64,000 nucleotides of DNA from Pseudocercospora fijiensis CIRAD86 (taxonomy: Eukaryota > Ascomycota > Dothideomycetes > Mycosphaerellales > Mycosphaerellaceae): the NCBI RefSeq assembly GCF_000340215.1, contig NW_006921534.1, forward strand, positions 4,215,041-4,279,040, given 5' to 3'. Shown in pieces: positions 31,051-43,421 of this stretch. A program made the translations under genes and the position numbers. The notes beneath the pieces are model-generated. The model was given only the letters and a program-made list of their open reading frames with translations, had not been told where the DNA came from and searched no databases. Position 1 is the stretch's first letter. Every line of letters begins with the position of its first letter.

Positions 31051-31119
31051 CACCCCCTGCTTCTGCAGAAGGGTGTTGTTCTTGTCTCTAGTCGCACCCC
31101 CTGCTTCTATAGGAGGGTG
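31051..31119. repeat. Paired CACCCCCTGCTTCT hairpins in the element leader
   Basis: CACCCCCTGCTTCTGCAGAAGGGTG (two parts: CACCCCCTGC at 31051 and TTCTGCAGAAGGGTG) and a second version at 31095-31119 have complementary ends (CACCC/GGGTG). They lie between the primer site and the gag start and could serve as packaging or dimerisation structures. Confidence 0.5.
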
Positions 31120-31152
31120 TTCTGTCTTGATCAGGTCTGCGGTAGCAGTCGA

Positions 31153-31164
31153 GGGCTCATAACC
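31153..31164 (-). promoter_or_regulatory. Primer binding site matching initiator-Met tRNA anticodon arm
   Basis: Minus-strand GGTTATGAGCCC immediately follows the 5' LTR. It is an exact 12-base complement of GGGCUCAUAACC, which includes the CAU anticodon of eukaryotic initiator tRNA-Met. Copia-like elements prime from such a cleaved half-tRNA. Confidence 0.85.
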
Positions 31165-31280
31165 ACTTGAAGTGTGTGTGTGTTCGATGGTTGATTGAGT
31201 GTCTACGGAAGAAGCGAGAAGTCGCTAAATAGGGTGCCGCGTGTGTGCACGGACCTAGGCACATGCCTCAGGATTCAACT
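31165..31280 (-). repeat. 5' LTR of the gag-only element
   Basis: The partner of 29480-29595 and identical to it. It is followed by the CCATC target duplication (31281-31285). It contains a CACACACAC run and the sequence CTATTTAG as possible promoter. Confidence 0.88.
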
Positions 31281-31285
31281 CCATC

Positions 31286-31709
31286 TCCTACTCATGGTTA
31301 GGAGGCACACAGCACAGCGTGCACCTAACCATCTCTGCTATGAAGACGGATCGAATCTCAGGTTTCTACCAATATACATTTCTCCACGCCTGGATGAACC
31401 GTGTGTGGCGAAAATAGAGGGTTCGCAGCGGCGTTGGGGGTCAATATTGAACCCCGTGTACTCGGATTAAACTGTTTCCTTCGGAACATTCGTCCACACT
31501 GATGAGAACCTGGCAATAGAAGAGATATGCCTAAAGTGAACTTCATTCACTTTTCTCGGTCTGCTCGTGCAGCGGAAAGCCGTCGAAACTCCGCCGGCTC
31601 GCTACTTTGTTCTTTTCCCCCGTCGTCCAGTACTCTACGCCAACACCTGCAATGCTTACCCCGTAACTATCTGCAAGTAAAGTTGGCGATCAGCCAGGAT
31701 GCGACCCTG
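31286..31709. other. Intergenic region, no gene seen
   Basis: About 420 bp between the retroelement and the gene fragment that follows. Short frames lack motifs. Confidence 0.35.
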
Positions 31710-32355
31710 CTATAAGCCTTGCAGACCTCTTCTTTTGGGATGTAGACATGGTCTGTCCTTGGGAACACAGCCGCAGTAAATGCTGCAACGCCAGAACGAA
31801 CACACGCGCTCGGATTGAGGACAAGCAGCAAAAATATTCTTGCCGAACAGTGTGGTGGTTGCTTCCTCGTAGATTTGCTTGCACGCCAGCAAGATGCCCT
31901 TATTCTTGCCAATGAATTTCATGCCGTGGTTAGGCACGGAGCTGTCAGGAATGAGAGCATAATCCTGCAGCATGAAGTCAAGCTCGCGCTCAAGTTCATA
32001 CTCGTGGGTGCCCTTTTTGAGACCGGCTTGGATCTTGTCGTACTTCTCCTCGTCTTCTGGAGTTCTGCGAACGATTAGGAGCTCATCGTAGATCTTGTCG
32101 CGGATCTGTAGAACGTCAGATAGGCACATTTGAATTTCGTGGACGCTTTGTGACACTTACGAAGCTGTGATATGGTCGGTGCTCATATGTGGCAGAAACA
32201 CGGTCGCGACATGCGGTAAATGCTGCCTCCCTGCCCGAGAGTTGGTCGTCAAGTGAGATGTCATTCGCCATCAATGGGAAAGAAGCATAGGAACGACCGG
32301 AAAGGCCCTGTCGCACACTCTCGTGCTTGTATTCTTCAGACGTATTTACCCTCAT
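31710..32355 (-). pseudogene. Fragment resembling fungal F-box-like/DUF7730-type protein
   Basis: The recognisable part (about 31820-32105) reads IRDKIYDELLIVRR and, after a linker, GILLACKQIYEEATTTLFGK followed by NIF. These are the first two blocks of a common fungal family (xxP-x-E-IRxxIYexLL ... LLxxCrQIYxEAxxxxYxxNxF). A good intron candidate (32106-32160: GTAAGTG...CTGAC...CTACAG) would join it in frame to an upstream exon starting at 32355. That exon lacks the expected leucine/proline lead-in. Downstream the frame loses family similarity after NIFAAC and soon stops. It is probably a decayed or truncated copy. Confidence 0.4.
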
Positions 32356-32873
32356 CCCGTTCGGACATAAAATCCTTCAAACATAAATTAACATCCCTGG
32401 TTGGTCCCTATCATGCGCCTTAAACTTCTTCTTCGCCTGGGAAAGGCGCGTCTTGTTTATCCATTCCGCCTCAAATGCCTTTATTTATGCGTCCTGTTGA
32501 CGTCCTAATGCCTTTTGCCTGGTGCAGAATCGAATCCAACTCAAAATGCCAATCCCAAGTCTTGCTCGTGCCGATGCATTTCAACACCAAAGTCCGCAAT
32601 CACAAAAAGCACAATGCTCGCAACACAAGCAAGGCCTGGTGGAAGATGCGGTAATGCGTCTTCTGCCTCTATACGTAGCGGGCTTTCCTCCACTGGTTGC
32701 GGACAGGAATGAAACTTCCATCTCCGTCGTGCCCGATCCAAATGGGCACTTCCTGTTTGATGACGCCGCAGATAAAAAAGAGTAAACTAATAATATACAG
32801 TGCGAATTAGCAGAAGTTGCATTATGCACGTGAGTTTCACAAATATTTTGACACTGCAAGGATGCAGTAGAGA
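32356..32873. other. Intergenic region, no supported gene
   Basis: About 520 bp upstream of the fragment and downstream of the septation gene. An 87-codon plus-strand frame at 32522 has no motif, signal peptide or start context and is not called. Confidence 0.35.
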
Positions 32874-35800
32874 TCAACCTTGCAAATGTCCGTTGATTGT
32901 TGGCGCGCCGCCACTGGATGAGGCTACGCTGCCAAGTCGAGCATGGCTTTGGGCGAGACTGTTGGTCGCGAGATGACCAGGCCGACGGCCCAGTGGGGAT
33001 GTGGCCTGCCTGATCTTGCGGATCTCGGTCTCAAGGCGACGGCGCTCCTCTTGCTCGATCTGTGTGCGCATTAGTGGATATTCACGGTGCTGCAGTGCTT
33101 GTTAGCAACATACCTTGAGTAGCCGCACACCTTCAGCGCGATTCTCTCTCATCATCTTTTTGAACTCTTGTCTCAGCACCGCGACGCTAGTGCTTTCCTT
33201 CTTACCGCCATCTTCACCTGGGCTCTTGATACCCATCCACTTGGCCTTTTCATCGCTGAGTTGAGTCTCGAGCTGTTCGGCTCTCTCCCTGAGGCTGTCA
33301 ATCAAGCCTTCGAGTTGCCCGCGTTCCTTCTCCAATTCCAGAGACTCTCTTGTCATTTCCTGGAATTCGTTCATCATGTCTTGCAATTCTTGTTCAAGCA
33401 GTCTTGTCTTCTCTGCATGTTCCCGACGGAGCTGAGCAATTTCTTGATCTTTGAGAGTGGCGAGAGCTTCCATCTCCTTCTCTTGAACACCAGCTTCCTT
33501 CTTCCTCTCAGAGCGGGAGCCGTATGCGCCCTCCAATTCTGCTTTGGCCATGGTCAGCTCGGTGGTGAGTCGCACGACCTCTGACTCAAGATTCTCGAGC
33601 TCTTTCCGCACACCATCGAGCTCCTCGTGCGCAGCGTCGCGTTCAGCAGAAAGCTGGTTCTTCTCAGTAATCAATTGACGGTGGCGTTCGTCCACTTCCT
33701 TTGATCGCGCCTTGGTCTCATCGATTGTCTTGTGAAGGTGGTCCAACTCTTCCATCACCTTCTGCATTTCGTTACGAGACTCCAGTGCCTCCGCTTGGGA
33801 TTGCTCGTGGCCAGCCATCATTTTCGCAAGGTCCTGCTGGGTAGCATCGTATGACATGTTCAACGCCTCGTACCGAGCTTGCAGCTCTTCGATCTGCGTG
33901 TCCTTCTCCATGTCAGACTTGCCGTTCAAGTCTCGCTGTTGCTGAATCTGTCGACGTAGAATGTCCTGCTGCTCCTTTGCTCCATTCGCGACATCAAAAA
34001 GATGCTGGACGCGGGAGCTGAAAGCCTGCAACGAGAAGTCTTCCCGAATTGGCGAGACAGGCGAGTATTGCGATACCGAGCTTCTGGCGCTGCTGCCACG
34101 CACATCGATATTTGCGCGAGGTTCGAGGCCGTTCCACTTTGCATCGGACGAGTTGACGATCTCCCATAGGCCGGCAAGCACTGTCTCGTATTCGACTGAT
34201 TTCTGGGTGAGCTTCCTCGCAGTCTCCTGTGCTTCTTCTGCACTTCTCGACGCTTCCTTAGCAGCATGCAATTCGCCCTTATGCTCCTGCAGCAATTGAT
34301 CTGCCATGTGAAGAGCCTGTTCGAGATACTGCAGCTGGTGCTGATAGCCATGCCCGCTGATCTCTGGCGGCTGATGCAGCTCGGTTACAGCGTGCATGCC
34401 AGCCGAAGCTTGCAAAGTCTTGAACAGATTGTTGTTCAATCCCTCCAGCTGTTCCTCGACCGTGTTACGCGTGATGTACGCACTGTCTTGAACATTCTTG
34501 TAATGGCCTCTCGTCTTCTCATGCTCCTGCTCCATGATTTGCATGTTGTTCTCGAGTAGAATGAAGGTATTATCGAGATTGCTTTCGATGTTGTCACTTT
34601 GCTGTATCGGAGGCTGCGGCTCTGGTTCTTGACCTCGTGTCCGCGCAGCTTCCGTGATGATAGTTCGAAGCTGTGAGTTCAGTGATTCAAGTCGTTTCTG
34701 CATACTCGCAAGCTGCTGCTCGGACCTCTGACGTATAGCTGTCACGGTTTGTTCTTGTTGCGTCTGAAGCTGTTCTCTCATGCTTACAAGCTGCTGCTCA
34801 TGCTCTTCTCGCGTATCCTGGTAGAACTGTAGCTGGCCTTTGAGGTTGGCCACTTGCCTCTCGTGGCCTTCCTGCATCTTTTCTAGCTCCTCTGGCTTGA
34901 TTGTGGGCAGCGGTCTCCCTTTGAGGATATCGCGGATTCCGTCAAAGTCGTCAGGTCCAAAGGCAATCGCATCATCGTCATCGATGATATTGTTGGTGAG
35001 GGCCGTGTTTGGGGTCTCGCTGCGCTGACTCGCTTGTTCTGCAAGCACAGCAGCGGTGTGTCTCAAAAGTTTCCTTTCGACGACCAGCCTCCTGTCCATC
35101 AGCTCTTTGATCTGGCTGTTCAGCTCGTCGACCTTCTTGATTGCCAACGTGAGCTCATCTTCAGCTTGATGCTGTGCATCTTGGCTGGAAGCTGTTTCAG
35201 CCCTTCGCCGATTGCCCAGAAGACTATTCCGGTCTTTGTGTGGACTGTCTGGGCTTTGAGGAGTGTCTGGCCGCTTGTAGAGCTTCTGAAGACTTTGTGC
35301 AGCATCTTTGACTTTGCTCTCAAGCACAAGCTTGCGATTTGCGGCCTCTATCCTTGAGTTCAGGCGCACATGCTCCTTTTTCAACTCATCCACGTCATCG
35401 ATGCTCAGAATTTCGTATGACTGCGTATCCAATAATGCCGTCTCATATAACAAATGCCGTCCAACTATGTCCTGGCTTTGCGTGTGTATCTTCGTATTCA
35501 AGGAAATATTATGCGCGTGCACTTGGTCGAGACCGAATTTGATATCGTCGAAGGGATTATGCCCATTCCCATGCATGCGTCTTTGCTGTTGCTGGCCGCC
35601 TTGTGGTGGCTGTGGAAAAGTGGCATCGAAAGCGAAATCGTTGTAGAGCGCATTCGTCTGGTGGACGGCGGGAGCGGATTGCTTGCTATATTGCAGCGAG
35701 CTCCTCTGGCTGGAGTCCGGACTGCCGTAGCCACTCCCATCGTAGCTCTCATATCGTGGCAAGGGCGGCTCATGGCGCGGGTCGAAGTACTGGCCATTGC

Positions 35801-36020
35801 CCTGCATCGTGACACTACCACGACTACGATCCTCCTCTTGCTCTGCTCGCGGCGTGTACGTCGGCAGATTCTCGTCCTCAGGTCCTTCGCTGTCCAGCGT
35901 CCAGTAGGTCCGTTGTTGCGCGCCCTGCACCCTCACGACCGCTCTTGGCATGGGAGTAGGTTGGTGAGGCAATGATACATGGACCAGCAGTCCAGGCAAT
36001 ACGAGCTGGCAGGAAGGCAC
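32874..36020 (-). CDS. Up-regulated during septation protein (Usp1-like), long coiled coil
   Basis: Complement of join 32874..33059 and 33114..36020, 1030 residues. The 54-bp intron (GTATGT, TGCTAAC, CACAG) restores a C-terminal exon IEQEERRRLETEIRKIRQ...GHLQG. Residues about 165-250 match the family's domain: DIVGRHLLYETALLDTQSYE, then DVDELKKEHVRLNSRIEAAN. Most of the rest is heptad-rich coiled coil up to about residue 960. The disordered N terminus is Gln/Ser/Pro-rich. The founding member in fission yeast (Usp1/Mug-type) is induced at septation, so a role in septum or division-site organisation is inferred. The true start may be Met24 (35951), since residues 1-23 are low complexity and hydrophobic. 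Confidence 0.88.
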
Positions 36021-39000
36021 AGTCGGTGCAAGCGAGCGTCAGCAGAAAGTGAGCGTCGGGGCAGCCTCGGTGCTGACGACAGTGACGCGGATGCTGCAGT
36101 AGTAGAGCGAATGGTATGATATGGCCTGGGCGACTTTGCGCTGCACACTTTCACTCCTGTCGTCGCGACTCGGGAAATCGCACGAGGCCGGCTGGACTCC
36201 CATGCATGCACACAGGGATGGCCAGATTGTGTCGACGAGGGATTTGATTGGCTCCGATCTGCCCTCCGCCCTTTCCTGTCGCAATAATGCCAGAAACAAT
36301 TTCAGACCCGGCGCATCTGGCTGCAACGACGAGGACGAGCAGGCCGCGGGAGATACAACGACTGCTCAACGCCGCCCGTCCATCACGACACACGCGCAAT
36401 TTTAGTTGCGCTGCGTCCATCCATGCCATGATTCGCCGCAGGAGACTTTTGCCGCCTCTAGCACTCTCCAACGTTGACTCAACCCTCCTCCCCACCCCAC
36501 GCTTCTCCTGATCAGCCTCATCACGCCACCGCGTTTTCCTCAGACCGCAATTTCGTCCACCGTCGTCACGACGCGACGCGTTGAGCTCAAGACTGGGCAC
36601 TGCCTTCCGCGGCTCATGACGCATCTGCATCGCCTTCACCCAGCTTCAGCAGCATGCCGGCGGCGGCGGCGGCGGCGGCGACGACGAAGTTCGCATTGCG
36701 TGCTGGGCGCGAGCAGAAACACTCGTGAACCTCCTGCGCCCTACCTCGTACGTGTCGCGTTTTTTTAACGCCCAAAGTCAAAGTCAATGGTGGGCGTCTT
36801 GTTGACGTTTGAATACCAGGAATAGCCATAAGAGAGCCTATAACGCACATTAAACAGGCTGCATCCATGTACACCTGATCGCTCAAGCCTCAATGCGAAC
36901 TCCCTGTCTACTTTTATGCTGAGGCACAGAACCTTATCCGGACTCTCGGGACATGGCTTCAATCGTCGTGCAAAGAGTCAAAGACGTCTCAACAACTGCC
37001 GCGAGGCAGCAAGAGACAGAAGCAGTTATTGCTCGAAGCGCCCATGCGCCCACTCAACAACATAGAATACCTGAACGTCCAGCACGTTGATGAAGATACT
37101 GGCGGCCCTCCGACTCTACTCCCAAACTTCCCCTGCACATACCCCACCATGTCTTGCGGCATCCACAGGCATGTGCAAGCTGGGTTTAAGCATTGTTCAC
37201 TTGGGTGGTGCCATCAAGTTCTGCCGGTCCTCCTTTGCAGAGCGTCGTCTAGATCTGGCTCAAAGTGTCTTGCAAGTCCCGGAAGACCGCCTGGAATGCT
37301 CGAAGAATCTCTGTCCGCATGGGATTTATCAGAGACGGTGAAATTATGGTACAGTGAGCCGTGCGCGCTGGGATTTATATCAATGCCGACTTGCCGTGCT
37401 TAGTGTTTCCTCGTAGAGAAACACATCCATGATCCCCACGCACGCAGGAGACAACTCTCAGCCCAGATGCAGGTGTCTTTTTAAGGTAACGTTACAATCA
37501 AACACAGAGCCCTATTCTGCTCACCTCGCGTCCAGTATCTCTCCCTGTCTGATGCCCTGGGAATAATAGGTCGATGACTGTTAATCATCAAAGGATTCTT
37601 CAGTAGTACGAATTAGCACTGCGTTTTCCACCTGCAGCTTCACGAGAGCATGCTTCGAAGAAGTGCTGTCTAGGAATTGTCCATGGCTCCCGCCGATGAA
37701 GACCGACCACTTGAATCGAAAGGTGGTGTTGCGATATATTGGATTGCCAACGCAGTCTTGATGAGGTATCTTGCGCAACTCCATACAAGATTGCATCTGC
37801 TTCTGATAGCAGGTATGCCTCAGGCCCGATTCTACAGCGGCAACCCACATCGGAGTGAAAGCGCTAAATTCCCTAACGTTAACTTAATCCTGGACTTCAT
37901 AGTTCGTATCAAATCAGAAATCTCAGATTCTAACGTTACGGGCCGCTGGTATCCACTTTCACTCCGATGTGCGTTGACGCTGTAGGCAACTGCGAATGTT
38001 TTTGCAAGGATGAAAATTCCTCCCTAGTTAACATTTCATGCTCTTGAGCTATCTCACTTCTAGGTCAAGCTCACATCTTGAGGATAAGACAAGGCAACAA
38101 AGACAGAGTGCAGGCTGTTTCTGGATACCCCGTATTGCACTTTGTAGACTCTGAATCTGTCTTTTTATACATGATTCGTTTCTTAGCCGGCAGGGGCTGG
38201 AAATGGAGTGCCATCAGCACATCCTTGGACAACCACGCTTGCGCTTATGGTGAAATTTTGAGATGCAGTGCGTTATCTCGCTGCGAAAGTTCAATTGGCC
38301 TCACGAGGATTTTCTCACAAGCGGTCGTTCCAATGGATATGTGAACTTGACATGTGAAATTGAAGGTCAAGAATTGGTATATTCATTTCATGCCGAGAAT
38401 TCTCAGAGCATCTCGGGGTATCTGCATCTTCACAAAGGGCCTAAGAAGTGCCAGGCTCAAGCTATACGAGAATTAGTACACCACATCTCAAGCCTCTCCG
38501 GGCATCTGAAAGTACTTACCCTCCATGGATTGCTCAATTCAAAGCCCTTCGGCGCAATCGCGTTATCCGTCTGCCCTCTCAAAAATCCTGTGAGCCGCCT
38601 GTCTCTATCCATCACTGTAAAAGCCAGTCAGTGTCTTCTTTCCCTGTCACCGCATCCATGCTCCGCACGTACTCTGCTTGTCCCACTGGTCCACCGAACG
38701 CCGCTGTCGCTTTCCGCCATTTTGCATGTGTCTGATTTTTGAGAGACCCGCACCGGTCAGGGAGAAGAACTACAAGCCGTGTCAATGGTTGCTGTGGGCG
38801 AGAGGTCGGGGTTGTCATACGCCAATGCAGATTGCATACGGAAGGAGGGCTTCGAATGGCACACCCCTGCGCACATAGTCAGTATATCATACTCTCAATT
38901 GCGGCTTAGAGTGCCTTACATCTTGACTTAGCTGGAGATCTGTGGTCAATGGCGTGTCTGCGCACAGAGCAGAGGTGGATGGTTGTGTGATGTCGCAGTT

Positions 39001-39814
39001 GCGCTCGAAGAAGCTCGGAGGTGACAAATATCTTGGCAGGCGAGAGCAACAGAGTCTGGCTGCTCTGGCATTACAGCACAGTGCAGGTATGCAAATGTGC
39101 AGTTTTCTGGTCTCATGGATGTCTTTAGCAACCTAGATGAAAGGACGACAGAAGTTATGCTGATTTACTCTGTCACAGGCGTCGATGTTCATGCGTGTTG
39201 AAAGGCGCCTCGCAACTGCGCGACCGGCACTTTTCGGCACTACGGTGCTTGCTGTGTGCCCAAAGGTCCAAACGCTGTCCCGCTGCGAGTAGGGAGAGAC
39301 AAAACCGGCCATCAACCATCGACAACACCGCGCATACCCATCAATACAATTTTGCTGGTTTCGCGACCGCCACAGCTATCCATCGGGCCGAAGAAACTGC
39401 ACGCAGAAGCCTGCGACGACGACCAAAATCATAAGACCGCGCCGGCTGATTAGTCAGGCGCTGCTTGCCTGCAACGACAGCGACAACGCGCGCAATTGTA
39501 CAGAGTACACCGCGAGAGTCACCAGGAGCGATCTACGAAGTGGACAACGCGTCAAGAAATCATAAAATCACGTATCGAGACCGGTCTTGGCGGAGAGCTC
39601 GAGGCGGCCACCAGGCTGTGACCGCATGGGCAAAGGTGCTCAGCGAGAGCACCCGCGACAGCTCCCCATATCAGAGAAGAGTGCGGGCGTATCATATGGG
39701 CTGAGATAGAGCCCGCTCGACAAGCTGGCGACCATAGTGCTAAGCCGGCCCGCGTCCACGCCTTCCAGGCTGCGCGGCCGCGGCGTCAGCTATCGCGCAC
39801 ATCAAGCTGAGCAG
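36021..39814. other. Long gene-poor divergent interval before SAS3
   Basis: 3.8 kb between two divergently transcribed genes. A (CGG)n microsatellite lies at 36658-36680. Several frames of 80-160 codons exist (for example minus 37581-37850 and plus 38263-38742). None shows a known motif, signal peptide or convincing exon structure, so I call no gene. CpG-containing G/C-rich sequence up to about 36700 is probably the promoter of the septation gene, and 39450-39800 that of SAS3. Confidence 0.4.
36658..36680. repeat. (CGG)n microsatellite
   Basis: Seven CGG/GGC triplets followed by GACGACGA, in the upstream region of the septation gene. Confidence 0.9.
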
Positions 39815-42800
39815 ATGGAGATTGACGATCAAGATGCCGACGCGCCCGTTGCCGAGGAACTGGAGGAGATAGAGGAAGAGGAAGAAATCGACGATGAAGC
39901 CGATGCGGAAGGCGAGGAGGAAGATGAGGGCTCCGAAGCCGACGCTGAAGGAGAGATAGATGATGATGACGATGACGAGGGTGAATTCGTCGGAGCCGTG
40001 AAAACACGTTCAAGTCGGACTAGATCTCGTAGAGATGCTGAAGACGAGGAGTCGGAGGCCGAATCTGGCGGCGCGGAAGACGATTCAGATGGCGAAAGCT
40101 CTCGAGGAGGAGAAGAAGACTGGGAGGCCGCCGACGATGTGGAGGAAGATGCAAAGGTCGAAAATCCAGACGGCAGTCGTTGCGTGTAAGTGCTATGGAA
40201 AGCCGGGCTATGCATGTTGCTGACGATGATTCCAGGTACTGTCATCAGAGCGAAGAAAATGATCCAGGTGAAGATTTCGAGGAGTATCTGGCATGCTCAG
40301 TCTGCGGCGACAATGGTAAGTGTGTGCAATTGCAAGCCCAATGCCAAAATCCATGTGCAGGTTCGTGATGGAAAAGTGGAAGAATTGCGGCGAAGTAACA
40401 AATGATATCAATCTTCAAGGGTCCGAGCGCTGACTTCCGTTCCTGCAGCCCACCGGCAATGTGCCAGAGAAGCAAGCTCGCTAGCTGCTGACGAAGGTGC
40501 GTACCCAGATCTGCTCGTGTCATGCATATGGCCATGTCTCTGCTCAAAACAAAAACATGTATTGACACATTGCCGCAGATGCAACTCGCTGGCGCTGCTC
40601 AGGCTGCATAGAAAATGGTCTGGAAGCAGACTTTCAAGATGTTCCTCAATTACTTTCCTCTCGAAGGCGATCTTCGGCGCCCAAGATGGCTAGAGATCTC
40701 TTGCCGCAAGCTCGTGGAGGCATCAAGCCAGGATCGCATTCAGTTTTCAACACGCTCATCTTGCCAGACGACGAGATGGACGGATCGAGATCGCTTAGGA
40801 AGCGTAAGACGCCATCAGAGGAGGTAGATGATGCTCCTCGACCGCCAATTCGGAAAAGAAGACGCAACGTAGCAGAGGAAGACCAAGATGTTCCCACCAT
40901 TGACGTGGTCGAGGAGGAACAGGCCGACGAGGAGAATGGCGACGAGGAACCGGGATCGCCGAGGTCACGGTCTGGCAGACCTCAGCGCCATAGGACTCGC
41001 AAACGAGGTGCCAGGATTGTGTCCCGCTCTGAAGATCCAAAGAGTGTCGTCCTGGCCATTCCCGTCAACGCTGCTCAATGGGAGACGATCGAGAAAGACG
41101 TGCTCAAAAAGCAGAAGCGACGTGAGCGCGACCGCCTCAGACGGCTTCGAAATAGTCGCCGCACTGCCACTGCTGAACCGGAAGAGATTGCTCATTTCCC
41201 AACCGTGCAGACGTCAATTTACAATAATCCATTCTTTCCCTTCCAGGATCGTGAGGTCGATGAGAACAAGGGAAGACCCTATGGCGGCATTCTCACAGAC
41301 GCCGAAGCCGACACCAAGAAGACATATCCCGAAGATGCAGATCGCGCCGCATTCCAAAATGCCCGAGAAAAGGCAGAAGAGGCGTGGAAAGAGAAGCTCG
41401 CCCAGATGAATGGTGACAACCAGCCTCCTGCGCGGTCGAAGCAGGCCGGACAAGCAAGCAAAATCAAGTGCATCAACTTTGGGCAGTACGAGATCGACAC
41501 ATGGCATGCAGCACCGTATCCTGAGGAGTACAGCCGCAACAAGCATCTCTACATCTGCGAATTCTGTCTAAAATACATGAGCTCAGACTATGTCGCATGG
41601 CGACACAAGCTCAAATGCTCTGCAAAACACCCACCAGGTGATGAAATCTATCGCGACACCATCATCAATCCAGAGACCAACCAAGAGACGACATTGTCCT
41701 TCTTCGAAGTCGATGGCCGAAGGAACCCACTTTACTGTCAAAATCTGTGCTTGCTGGCCAAGCTCTTCTTGGGTTCTAAGACTCTGTACTATGATGTGGA
41801 ACCGTTTCTCTTCTACATCATGACAGAAAACGATGAGTTCGGCTGCCACTTTGTTGGCTACTTTTCGAAAGAGAAACGCGGCTGCGGACCTCCTGCACCA
41901 CCTATTGAGCCCCGCACCTCATTTGACGAAAATGCGCACTCCAGTGGCAGTTCAGAAAAATCGCAGCAGCAGCTCGAAGGAACTGCGCAAGATCCTGCTC
42001 TCGTCAACCCGGGCAACAACGTTAGCTGCATCTTGGTCCTACCCGTCCACATGCGGCGCGGCTTTGGAAGAGTATTAATCGAATTCTCTTACCTTCTCAC
42101 CAAGGTCGAAGGTAGGACTGGATCGCCTGAGAAGCCACTCTCTGACATGGGTCTCGTCTCATATCGCTCATATTGGAGGACTGTCCTCTGCAAGCTCTTC
42201 TTGCAGTATAGAGACAGGGAATGCGAGACCGGCGAGGCAACGCAACTGACAATAGTTCAAATCGCCAAGGAAACTGGCATGACTCCTGACGATATCATTG
42301 CGAGCCTCGAGGCATTACGCGCCCTGGTCCGCGATCCGCGTTCGGGCACATACGCTCTTCGGCTGGACTACGATTACATGAAGGAATACGCGGAAAAGCA
42401 CGAGAAGAAGGCTACGATCAAAATCAATCCTGATCGCTTGTGCTGGACGCCGTATGTCATGGGCAGGCCTACCAACCTGTTTGCAATGGGGGAAGAGACG
42501 AATCAGCCTTTGCAAACTGTCGCTGCCAGAGAGGATCCAACGGAGCAGACCGATCGACCAGAAGAAGATGTCAAGCACAAACAAGCACAGAAAGCCAGCG
42601 AGGAAGCTGTCCAAGACGCCGAGGATACAGGCAATGCAACACCAACAACAGAACTTCCTGCGACCGATGCAAACATGACCAAAATCTCGCCGAAGTCGCG
42701 CAAAAAGACTCCGCCACCACTGGCTTTGACACCTCAGCCTTCCTTCCTCGAGCGCGCCACCAGCACTCTAGGCCAGAACTCGCCTTCACGTCGGTCATCA

Positions 42801-43421
42801 CCGCGTAAGACGCCAAACGGCACGCACCACCATCATCGAGCATCGAGTCTTCATAACTCACATCTTGACTCCGGGGAAGCGACGCCCACCACATCCGGCT
42901 CGGGATCGCAACCGGGTTCCGCCGGTGGACTCATCCCGCCTACACGATTCGAGATCTTCCCGCCCGTGCCTGGCATGCACACAAGCGCTGCGAGGCGCCG
43001 TCCCGGCAGACCTACTGGAAGGAGAAGTAGCTACAGGAATACGTACAACACCCCTGCACGCCGCGGCACTGCTTCAAACAGGAGACAAGCAAGTGGAGCA
43101 CAGAGTCCGAGCGGAAATGCCGCCACGAGCAGCCTCCGCCGTGGCAGGAGTAAGCTTGGCGATACTGTCACTGTGGCTTTCGCCAAGAAAGACGATGCCG
43201 CCGGGGAAGCAGACGACCAAGGCTACAAGGCCAAGATGGCAGAAGCCGCCGCTGGGGAAGCGGAGCAAGATGATGACGATGCAGCTGTGCATCCTCCCGA
43301 GACTGCTGCTGGCGATGGCGACTACGAGGAAGGCGAAGACGAGGACGCTCCCGGTGAGATCGAGGACGATGACGAAGCCGATGCTGCCGGTGAAGACGAT
43401 GAAGAGATCCAGTATGAGTAA
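39815..43421 (+). CDS. SAS3: MYST histone acetyltransferase, Sas3-type with PHD finger
   Basis: Join 39815..40185, 40236..40315, 40449..40496 and 40579..43421, 1113 residues. All three introns have GTAAG or GTGCG donors and join in frame. Acidic residues 1-120 precede a PHD finger assembled over four exons (CVYCHQ, CSVCGDN, AHRQCARE, WRCSGC). The MYST C2HC finger (YICEFCLKYM...HKLKC) is near 492-514, the catalytic/auto-acetylated block LYCQNLCLLAKLFLGSKTLY near 552-571, and the acetyl-CoA loop MRRGFGR near 657-663, followed by SYLLTKVE. Sas3 is the catalytic subunit of NuA3, which acetylates H3 K14/K23 in the nucleus. An open frame extends upstream of Met1 (SRPASTPSRLRGRGVSYR), so a further 5' exon is possible. 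Confidence 0.93.

Larger units (their letters stand above)
29480..31280 (-). mobile_element. Gag-only copia-type LTR retrotransposon (non-autonomous, young)
   Basis: An 1801-bp element with identical 116-bp LTRs (29480-29595 and 31165-31280) and 5-bp target duplications CCATC (29475-29479 and 31281-31285). Directly inside the 5' LTR the minus strand reads GGTTATGAGCCC (31153-31164), complementary to the anticodon arm of initiator-Met tRNA (GGGCTCATAACC). That is the half-tRNA primer used by copia-type elements. A purine tract GAGGGGGTG (29596-29604) abuts the 3' LTR. The only coding region is gag (31017 to 30181); no protease, integrase, RT or RNase H is present. There is no RIP signature. 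It needs enzymes from an autonomous partner. LTR termini are ACTTGAA...TTCAACT, not TG...CA. Confidence 0.9.

Noticed and set aside
37581..37850. Minus-strand frame of 89 codons with several Cys (starts MWVAAVESGLRHTCYQ)
   Set aside because: It looks mildly gene-like but has no signal peptide, domain or recognisable neighbouring exon.
38078..38742. Overlapping plus-strand frames of 88 and 159 codons
   Set aside because: No motif or splice pattern that joins them; composition fits chance frames in a gene-poor interval.
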